A stretch of 64,000 nucleotides of DNA from Bacteroidales bacterium (GTDB lineage: Bacteria; Bacteroidota; Bacteroidia; Bacteroidales; Marinilabiliaceae): assembly GCA_024401355.1 (NCBI GenBank), contig JAKSLF010000010.1, positions 24,548-88,547 on the forward strand, in the 5' to 3' direction. This document shows, piece by piece, positions 57,799 through 64,000 of the stretch. The notes beneath the pieces are model-generated. The model had not been told where the DNA came from, searched no databases, and saw only the letters and a program-made list of their open reading frames with translations. The position numbers and the translations under genes were made by a program. Position 1 is the stretch's first letter, and the number at the start of each line of letters is the position of its first letter.

Positions 57799-59115
57799 CT
57801 ACTGATAGACAGTGCGCAGATCCTTGACGCGGACAGCCTTACCCTCAGTCTGAGGGAGCGTGCCGAGTGTGAGGAGCTTGACATGAGGAGTAAGGAGAAT
57901 CTCGTCCTTGAGGGCACGAGTGATATCCTTAGCCAGAGACTGCAGAAGCACCTCGCTGAGATGTATGCCAGCAGCGAGTTCGACCTCGACAGTCATATTG
58001 TCATTATCATTGTCAGTGGTGAGTGTGATGAGATAGTTGGTAGACAACTCCTTGAACTGCATCAGGATCTTCTCGATCTGTATAGGGAAGATATTGACAC
58101 CACGGAGCACCATCATATCGTCGGAGCGGCCCTTCATGCGGTCGAGACGGATATGGTTGCGTCCGCAAGGGCAAGTACGTCCGAGTACACGAGTAAGGTC
58201 GCGAGTACGGTAGCGGATGAGAGGCATAGCCTCGCGGTTGAGAGTAGTGAGCACGAGTTCGCCTATTTCACCATCCTTGACAGGTTCGAGAGTTTCTGGG
58301 TCGACAATCTCGACAATATAGTAGTCCTCCCAGAAGTGGAGTCCGTTTTGTTCTTTACATTCGAAAGCGACACCAGGTCCGCACATTTCGCTCATGCCGA
58401 AGCTGTTGTATGCCTTGACACCCATCATCTCCTCGATTCGCTTGCGCTGTTCCTCAGAGTGAGGTTCGGCACCGATAGCGAGGACCTTTAGCTTAGTATC
58501 GCGACGAGGGTCGACGCCCTGCTGGTCCATGACCTCCTTGATGCGAGTGACATAGGAAGGGACGGCGTGTATGGCTGTAGTGCCGAAGTCCTTAATGAAC
58601 TTAATCTGTCGGAGAGTATTGCCGGCAGCGGCAGGTACAGTGAGCATGCCGAGACGTTCGGCACCATACTGGAATCCGAGACCGCCGGTAAACATGCCAT
58701 AGCCCGATGAATTCTGGAACACATCATTAGGACGGAGGCCGACCATGTGGAGGCATCGAGCGACAGCATTGGCCCATTCGTCGATATCCTTCTGTGTATG
58801 GAGGATCACTGTAGGGTTGCCTGTAGTACCGCTTGATGAATGGAGGCGGACACACTTTTCGAGAGGCACGCTAGCCATACCGAAAGGATATGTATCGCGA
58901 AGATCCTGCTTGGTAGTGAAAGGGAGCTTGCGCACATCGGCTACAGTCTTTATATCCTCGGGCTTGATGCCCATCTCTTCAAACTTCTTCTTATAGAAAG
59001 GAGAATTCATGCAGTGTCTGATAGTAGCCTGTAGACGCTCGACCTGCAGCTTCTCTATCTCTTGCCTTGAGAGGCATTCTTTATCTGGGTGTAGATATTC
59101 ACTCTTGTCCAACAT
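57799..59115 (-). CDS. paaK: Phenylacetate-CoA ligase
   Basis: ATP-dependent ligase of the ANL superfamily that joins an aromatic acid, typically phenylacetate, to CoA. The 438-residue protein has the usual length and motifs: LHSSSGTTGNPTVI (about 91-104) for ATP/AMP binding, YNSFGMSEMCGPGVAFEC (about 234-251), YRTRDLTRV (about 302-310) and the C-terminal lid domain from GRSDDMMVLRGVNIFP. Gut Bacteroidetes often carry PaaK for arylacetates derived from amino-acid fermentation. No indolepyruvate oxidoreductase or other phenylacetate gene is adjacent. It has its own promoter and is divergent from the porin-symporter operon, which might import its substrate. Confidence 0.92.
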   Translation of the reverse strand: MLDKSEYLHPDKECLSRQEIEKLQVERLQATIRHCMNSPFYKKKFEEMGIKPEDIKTVADVRKLPFTTKQDLRDTYPFGMASVPLEKCVRLHSSSGTTGNPTVILHTQKDIDEWANAVARCLHMVGLRPNDVFQNSSGYGMFTGGLGFQYGAERLGMLTVPAAAGNTLRQIKFIKDFGTTAIHAVPSYVTRIKEVMDQQGVDPRRDTKLKVLAIGAEPHSEEQRKRIEEMMGVKAYNSFGMSEMCGPGVAFECKEQNGLHFWEDYYIVEIVDPETLEPVKDGEIGELVLTTLNREAMPLIRYRTRDLTRVLGRTCPCGRNHIRLDRMKGRSDDMMVLRGVNIFPIQIEKILMQFKELSTNYLITLTTDNDNDNMTVEVELAAGIHLSEVLLQSLAKDITRALKDEILLTPHVKLLTLGTLPQTEGKAVRVKDLRTVYQ

Positions 59116-59165
59116 AACTAATTGAGTAAAACTTTTCTTTTTGTGTTAATAGAACTAAACTTGTG

Positions 59166-59195
59166 CAAATATACGTATTCTGTTGCGAAAACAAA
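59166..59195 (-). promoter_or_regulatory. Predicted paaK promoter (TTTG-N18-TATATTTG)
   Basis: On the minus strand TATATTTG (59173-59166) and TTTG (59195-59192) fit both boxes of the Bacteroidetes promoter, about 50 bases before the ATG. Confidence 0.65.
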
Positions 59196-59278
59196 TAAAA
59201 AACATGATATATTTAACGTGATATTTGGATATTATACAACCAAATGTTAATTTAGCGAAAATTATAAAAAACGCAAGC

Positions 59279-60352
59279 ATGAAATACAAGAAGACGGCCA
59301 TAGGCATAATGGCAGCCATGATGGTGGCAAGCGCGACAGCGAGTGCCCAGACAGAAAACGACGAGGCGAGCAAAGCCAAACAGTTCCTTACCGACGTAGC
59401 CGACCGCATCCATCTGCATGGATATGCCCAGGCTGGCTACACCCTGCAGCACAAGGGAGGCGAGACAACCAACACCTTTGACATCAAGCGCACCCTATTG
59501 TGGGCCATAGCTCAGATCAATGAAAAGTGGTCATTCATGTTCATGCACGACTTCAACTCGCAGGTGCAGGAATTCTATACCGACTACCGCGTGACCAACG
59601 GGAACCAGATGAACATACGCTTTGGTCAGTTCAAGAACTGCCTGACCCTGGAAAACCCACTATCGCCAACAAGCATGGAGACCATCGACGTATATTCAGA
59701 GAGTGTCACCTTCCTAACCGGATGCGGCAGCGACCCACTCTTTGGAGTGCAGTATGGACGAGACCTTGGCATGGCCATCTTTGGTGAGCTTGGCGAAGGG
59801 AAAGTGAGGTATGAAGTGAACATACTGAACGGCCAGGGCATCAACCGCAAAGACAGGAACAAGCAGAAAGACATCATCGGGCGACTGGAATTCAGACCAT
59901 TCAGTGGCTTCAACATCGTCGTAACAGGTCAGAAGGGCAAAGGTCATGCAGTAGCGACATCGCTCTACAACCCAGAGATACAGATAGGCGACAACTACCG
60001 TCGTGACCGCTTCAGCGTAGGCTTTGACTACAAGTCGCGTCCGTTCAACATCCACAGTGAATATGTGGCAGGCAAAGACGGCAAAGTAGTGAGCCGAGGA
60101 GCATACGTGACAGGAAGTGTAGCGCTCGTACCGACGAAGCTGGACCTCATAGCATCATACGACATCTTCGACTTCAATGACGACCTTGACATGGAGCAGC
60201 AAAAAATAGTGGCTGGCATCCAGTGGTGGTATTTCAAGCGATGCAGACTACAGGTGCAGTATGTGCACAAGAACGCCTACACCACAGCGACCGAATTTGT
60301 GAAGGGCGGCAACAACTCGCTGATGTGCCAGATGCAGATACGCTTCAACTAA
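59279..60352 (+). CDS. Outer-membrane porin (OprO/OprP-like)
   Basis: A 357-residue protein with a signal peptide (MKYKKTAIG to ATASAQ), so the start is taken at 59279 rather than 54 bases upstream. The mature part is a beta-barrel of the phosphate-selective porin O/P type, with IHLHGYAQAGYTLQ at the first strand, FDIKRTLLWAIAQINEKWSFMFMHDF (in part) and a final strand ending in QMQIRFN with the terminal aromatic followed by Asn. The family is used for several anions and small solutes, so substrate is open. It is the first gene of an operon with a sodium:solute symporter that starts 20 bases behind it, suggesting that both handle the same compound. Confidence 0.85.
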   Translation: MKYKKTAIGIMAAMMVASATASAQTENDEASKAKQFLTDVADRIHLHGYAQAGYTLQHKGGETTNTFDIKRTLLWAIAQINEKWSFMFMHDFNSQVQEFYTDYRVTNGNQMNIRFGQFKNCLTLENPLSPTSMETIDVYSESVTFLTGCGSDPLFGVQYGRDLGMAIFGELGEGKVRYEVNILNGQGINRKDRNKQKDIIGRLEFRPFSGFNIVVTGQKGKGHAVATSLYNPEIQIGDNYRRDRFSVGFDYKSRPFNIHSEYVAGKDGKVVSRGAYVTGSVALVPTKLDLIASYDIFDFNDDLDMEQQKIVAGIQWWYFKRCRLQVQYVHKNAYTTATEFVKGGNNSLMCQMQIRFN

Positions 60353-60372
60353 GTAACTAGAGTTATTAAGAT

Positions 60373-61932
60373 ATGTTAGTAAAGATTATTCTTACGGTCA
60401 TCTTTCTCGCGGTGATGGTCGGTGTGGGTATATACTCACGCAAGGGAGCGAGCAGCGTCGACGGCTTTGTGCTGGGCGGACGTTCAGTGGGTCCGTGGCT
60501 CACAGCATTTGCCTACGGAACATCATACTTTTCGGCAGTAGTCTTTGTGGGCTATGCAGGACAATTTGGTTGGAAATATGGACTTTCGGCATCGTGGATA
60601 GGCATAGGCAATGCGGTGATAGGCTCACTTATAGCATGGCTAGTGCTGGGACGCAGGACAAAGCTGATGACACAGCACATACAGAGCCGCACCATGCCGG
60701 ACTTCTTCGGCACACGCTATGACAGCGAGGGATTGCGAGTCGTTGCGTCGATTATAGCCTTTGTTTTCCTCATACCATACACAGCAGGTGTCTACATGGG
60801 CATATCAAAGCTCTTTGAGATGGGCTTTGGCATACCGTATTCATATTGTGCCATCATCATGGCGTGCCTCACGGCAGTATACGTCATCTTGGGCGGATAT
60901 AAGGCGACAGCGATAAACGACTTCATCCAGGGCATCATCATGCTATTTGGCATCACGACAGTGATAGCCGTAGTGTTGAACAACCAGGGAGGTCTTTCGG
61001 CAGCCGTAGCGAACATGGCTCAGCAGGTGCCAACGGAGCATGACCTGGCGGACAAATCGGGTCTGTTTGCGGCATTCGAGGCAGGTGACTTTGCGTCATG
61101 GTTTGGTCCGAACCCATTGAGCCTCCTCGGAGTGGTAGTGCTGACCTCGCTAGGCACATGGGGACTGCCGCAGATGGTAGGTAAATTCTACTCCATCACC
61201 GACGAGTCGGCCATAAAGCGTGGCACCGTGATATCGACCATCTTTGCCTTGATTGTATCGGGTGGATGCTACTTCCTTGGCAGCTTCGGACGACTCTATC
61301 CAGAGCCAGCATGGAGCGTAGAGAAAGGCAAATATGCCTACGACTCCATCGTGCCATCGATGCTTGAGACATTGCCAGACATACTGATAGCCCTTGTAGT
61401 GCTGCTGGTGCTCTCGGCATCCATGTCGACATTGGCAAGCCTTGTGCTGACATCATCATCGACGATGACCCTCGACCTTATCTACCGTGACAAGAAATCG
61501 GAGAATGGCGAAGTGGCAAACGGAGAGATAGACGACACCGTAGCGGCAAAGATAGAGCGTCGCAAAGTGGTTGTGATGCGCGTGCTGATAGTCTTCTTCA
61601 TCGTTCTGTCGCTTATGACAGCGCTCAACCCTCCTCAGTTCATAGCCCAGCTGATGGGCATCTCGTGGGGAGCATTGGCAGGAGCCTTCCTTGCGCCATT
61701 CATGCTTGGTCTCTACTGGAAAGGCGTGACGACAGCCAGTGTATGGGCATGCTTCGTATGGGGTGTAGGTCTTACGGTAGTCAACATGCTGATGGGCAAC
61801 TCGCTGCTCAACCCTATAGACTGCGGAGCCGTAGCAATGGTTGGCGGATTTGTCGTAGTGTGGGTAGTCAGCATCTTCACCAAGAAGATGAAAGCATCGG
61901 CAGTAGACAGCATCTTCAAATGCTACAAATAA
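60373..61932 (+). CDS. Sodium:solute symporter (SSS family)
   Basis: A 519-residue inner-membrane transporter of the SSS family with about thirteen hydrophobic segments. Signatures are DGFVLGGRSVGPWLTAFAYGTSYFSAVVFVGYAG (in part: GGRSVGPWLTAFAYGTSYFS) at the N-terminus and the GLPQMVGKFYSI and SASMSTLASLVLTSSST segments, the latter carrying sodium-site residues of TM8. It resembles the proline/pantothenate branch but substrate cannot be told. It is co-transcribed with the porin gene upstream and shares a bidirectional terminator with the convergent gene at 62041. Confidence 0.92.
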   Translation: MLVKIILTVIFLAVMVGVGIYSRKGASSVDGFVLGGRSVGPWLTAFAYGTSYFSAVVFVGYAGQFGWKYGLSASWIGIGNAVIGSLIAWLVLGRRTKLMTQHIQSRTMPDFFGTRYDSEGLRVVASIIAFVFLIPYTAGVYMGISKLFEMGFGIPYSYCAIIMACLTAVYVILGGYKATAINDFIQGIIMLFGITTVIAVVLNNQGGLSAAVANMAQQVPTEHDLADKSGLFAAFEAGDFASWFGPNPLSLLGVVVLTSLGTWGLPQMVGKFYSITDESAIKRGTVISTIFALIVSGGCYFLGSFGRLYPEPAWSVEKGKYAYDSIVPSMLETLPDILIALVVLLVLSASMSTLASLVLTSSSTMTLDLIYRDKKSENGEVANGEIDDTVAAKIERRKVVVMRVLIVFFIVLSLMTALNPPQFIAQLMGISWGALAGAFLAPFMLGLYWKGVTTASVWACFVWGVGLTVVNMLMGNSLLNPIDCGAVAMVGGFVVVWVVSIFTKKMKASAVDSIFKCYK

Positions 61933-61986
61933 GACTTTTTTCATATTAATTATATTTAATCTGTGCACCGTGACGGCCAAACAGAA

Positions 61987-62020
61987 AAAGGAGCTTCCTG
62001 GAAGGGAAGCTCCTTTAATA
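61987..62020 (+). terminator. Bidirectional intrinsic terminator
   Basis: AAAGGAGCTTCC (61987-61998) pairs perfectly with GGAAGCTCCTTT (62005-62016). A T-rich run follows on the plus side (TTTAATATTT) and CTTTTTCTG on the minus side, so it can serve both convergent genes. Confidence 0.85.
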
Positions 62021-62040
62021 TTTAAGCATGATTACGAGAT

Positions 62041-63492
62041 CTACATCGGCAGCGAATCTATATCCTCAGAGACATTATTGATGCGTGGCGAATCCATGCC
62101 ATAAGCAGGCAAGATGTAAATCATATTGAACGCACCTCCGGAGAAAGACGAGAGAAGATTCTGCATGCGGAGGTAATCGGCATCGGCAGCCTTGGCCTTC
62201 TTCTTCAGAGCCTCTACACGCTCGGCGAAATCAGCGTTGCGCTTAGCGAAAGGCATGAAATAGTCGATGCATTCCTGCAACTTAGCTCTCCACTGCTCGA
62301 CCATTTTCTCATTATACTTGTTGATGATAGCATTCTGTTCCTGGTGGTCGGTACGCCAGAACTCAGGGTAGCGATCGTTGTAGCCCATATTGTTGGCGCG
62401 GAAATATTCGTTTACCCTCTTGTTGAGATCCTCCTCCATGGCAAAGATCTTGGCGCATTCGGGTGACTTTTCCCACTGTGCGAGCAGCTGGTTGGCAAAA
62501 GTGGTCAGTTCACTTTCGAGAGCGAACATCTTACCAAGGGCAGCCTTATATGCTTCATCGTTTTGTGTCTGAAGCATCTCATCAAAGAGCTTACGGGCCT
62601 CTTCCATCTCTGGGCTTACCTTAAGCATTTCCTGTGCCTTCTTGCTTTCCTCCTCGACAGGCTGCAGTTTCTTGGCTGCTGCCGGGTAGTTCTTCTTCAT
62701 GTATGCTGTAGCGGCGTCGGGGTTGGTCTGTGACATCTTGATCATCTTGACCATTTCCTGCTCGGGGATGCCATACTCCTTGCTCATGACACCGGCAGCC
62801 ACCTTCATGACCTGCTCCTCGTCGGCATTCTCCATGTCGATACCGCTGTTCATGAGTGCTTCGACCATCTTCTGCGCCAGAGCATTGGTAGCAGGCATAG
62901 GAGTGGTTGTAGGACGGCTTGGAACACCCAAAGAAGCACCACTAGTCACGGCAGCCTGATACTCCTTCATCGAAGCATCAATGGTAGCCTGCTCGACACG
63001 AGCCTGATAGTCCTGGAAAGCCAAATTGAAATGGATGAGCTTGTCGATAGTAGCCGCGTCGGCGCTAAGAATCTGTCGTGTAGTAGGGATGGCAGGCAGT
63101 GCTGCGAGCATATCCTTCTGATTCTTGAAGTTGAGGTTGGACTTCTTGATGCGCTTCACGTAGTAGCCTTCATCATCGGTCTCATCAGTGCTATTGGCCC
63201 GTTCGAGGGAGAAATATTCGCCGCTGCGCCAAGGTTCGACAGAGACATTTTCAGGCTGGATAATAAACTCGTCGTTGCTGCTGTTGGCAGAATTGTCATT
63301 TTTCTTTCTGCCGAAGACATTGCCGAGTGCGTTGTCAATAGCATCATCGACCTTATTGTCAACCTTCTGCTCCATCTTGTCCTTGGCCTTACCGGCCAAA
63401 CCTCTGAGGAAGCTCTGTGCCTGTGCATCGGGTGTGACAGCAAAAGCCGAGAGGGCAAATGCTCCTAATGCGATATTAGATAAGTGTTTCAT
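62041..63492 (-). CDS. Exported, mostly helical protein of unknown function
   Basis: A 483-residue protein with a signal peptide (cleavage after PDAQAQ). After it comes a Lys/Asp-rich amphipathic segment (GKAKDKMEQKVDNKVDDAI, about 33-51) and an Asn/Ser-rich stretch. The body (about 100-460) is predominantly helical with many Glu, Lys, Met and Gln, including repeated EEQMVKMIKMSQ-like and MLQTQNDEAYKAALGKMF helices and likely coiled coil. A hydrophobic SFSGGAFNMIYILPAYGMD segment lies near the C-terminus. I do not recognise a family. It is a single gene with its own promoter. Confidence 0.8.
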   Translation of the reverse strand: MKHLSNIALGAFALSAFAVTPDAQAQSFLRGLAGKAKDKMEQKVDNKVDDAIDNALGNVFGRKKNDNSANSSNDEFIIQPENVSVEPWRSGEYFSLERANSTDETDDEGYYVKRIKKSNLNFKNQKDMLAALPAIPTTRQILSADAATIDKLIHFNLAFQDYQARVEQATIDASMKEYQAAVTSGASLGVPSRPTTTPMPATNALAQKMVEALMNSGIDMENADEEQVMKVAAGVMSKEYGIPEQEMVKMIKMSQTNPDAATAYMKKNYPAAAKKLQPVEEESKKAQEMLKVSPEMEEARKLFDEMLQTQNDEAYKAALGKMFALESELTTFANQLLAQWEKSPECAKIFAMEEDLNKRVNEYFRANNMGYNDRYPEFWRTDHQEQNAIINKYNEKMVEQWRAKLQECIDYFMPFAKRNADFAERVEALKKKAKAADADYLRMQNLLSSFSGGAFNMIYILPAYGMDSPRINNVSEDIDSLPM

Positions 63493-63537
63493 GTTCAGTT
63501 TTTTTGATTATTCTCGTAACTCGTTGTGTTGTGCTGG

Positions 63538-63568
63538 TAAAGGTAGTGAATAGTTTTGGAAAAACAAA
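63538..63568 (-). promoter_or_regulatory. Predicted promoter of the helical exported protein gene
   Basis: On the minus strand TTTG (63568-63565) lies 19 bases before TACCTTTA (63545-63538), one base off TAnnTTTG, about 46 bases before the ATG. Confidence 0.5.
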
Positions 63569-63728
63569 TTTTTAGAAAGGAGGAGTATAAATCGAAAAAG
63601 AAAATTGGGAACGGAGGGGTGGTTTCATATTGTCAGTGTGGAATGATTCTACATTGTCCGTTAAGGGTCCGTTTGTCCTCCGTTGAAATGTGGATATTAG
63701 CGATATGACGAAATGAAAGTAAAATGAA

Positions 63729-64000
63729 TGATGTTCGTTATAAATCGTCAGATCAACACAAAGCGAAACAAGGGAAGGGTTGTTGTGGGTCAAAACGTCA
63801 TTTAGAGTTCGTAACTCAGCCAGTAACAATGCCAGTAATGACGCCATAACAGCCACCGTTACCGATGCCGTTACCTACATTGTAACAAGTCCTGTAACGG
63901 AGTTATTAACAATACGTGATTTTACTAACATACAGCAACATAACCACCGACAAGATAAAGATACAGCTAAAGATAAATATATAAATACTAAAACATCTGA
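63729..64000 (+). CDS. Possible start of a gene running off the right edge
   Basis: A plus-strand frame opens at ATG 63729 (behind TGA and an A-rich stretch) and stays open to the last base, at least 90 codons. It begins MMFVINRQINTKRN. Between 63819 and 63881 the DNA consists of successive units that each begin with GCC and are 12, 12, 9, 15 and 15 bases long, all multiples of three, so in this frame they give an Ala/Ser/Thr/Val/Asn-rich low-complexity segment. The later part is Gln, Asp and Lys-rich. Codon use is unlike the neighbouring genes (AGA, CGA and ATA occur). No family is recognised and no promoter is evident, so it may equally be non-coding repeat DNA. Confidence 0.3.

Noticed and set aside
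63572-63856. A 94-codon minus-strand frame near the right edge
   Set aside because: No promoter or family signal; it overlaps repeat-like DNA and the region upstream of an established promoter.
63819-63900. Short repeats considered as a CRISPR array
   Set aside because: Units are 9-15 bases, adjacent and degenerate, without spacers of constant length; no cas genes are near.

Overview
The window comes from a member of the Bacteroidales, most likely a Prevotella-like fibre degrader from a gut or rumen. The evidence is the Bacteroidetes promoter element TAnnTTTG in front of many genes, type IX secretion (T9SS) sorting domains, a PorP/SprF protein, a BtuB/BtuG cobalamin locus behind a cobalamin riboswitch, DUF2851 and DUF4380 proteins, LytS/LytTR regulators, and a GH10 xylanase fused to an esterase in the manner of Prevotella Xyn10D-Fae1A. 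I see no phage, insertion sequence or CRISPR array. Assignment to a species is not possible from the sequence alone.

Layout. 1-936: 3' end of a secreted glycoside hydrolase-type protein. 1039-9974: amtB, divergent uvrA-cysE, a SiaB/SiaC kinase-phosphoprotein pair, a LytTR regulator with an odd thioredoxin-fold protein, and a LysE-type exporter. 9990-13531: thioesterase, SDR, aroC, a SlyD-like FKBP and ogt, all on the minus strand. 13545-18523: a GH127-type arabinofuranosidase and the GH10-esterase fusion, divergent across a 368-base control region. 18524-19459: about 0.9 kb without genes, holding a near-perfect inverted repeat pair. 19460-25053: cobalamin riboswitch, btuB, btuG and two further secreted proteins, both ending in T9SS-like domains. 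25069-25903: an FKBP and RNase P RNA.

25911-45656 is the most striking part. One minus-strand gene series encodes a 5301-residue T9SS type B adhesin, a PorP/SprF partner, a PorE-like protein (TPR, PD40 propeller, regulatory domain, OmpA domain) and a SPOR-like protein. This looks like a dedicated export and anchoring unit for a giant surface fibre, similar in plan to sprB-sprF of gliding Flavobacterium. A small T9SS cargo is transcribed divergently from it.

46790-56312: tRNA-Arg, a very large secreted protein of unknown function broken by one in-frame TAA, prmA, a DUF2851 protein and a LytS/LytTR two-component pair in one tight minus-strand series, then tRNA-Pro. 56516-63492: DUF1294 and DUF4380 proteins, phenylacetate-CoA ligase, a porin plus sodium:solute symporter operon, and a helical secreted protein. 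The last 500 bases hold a promoter and a possible gene start running off the window.
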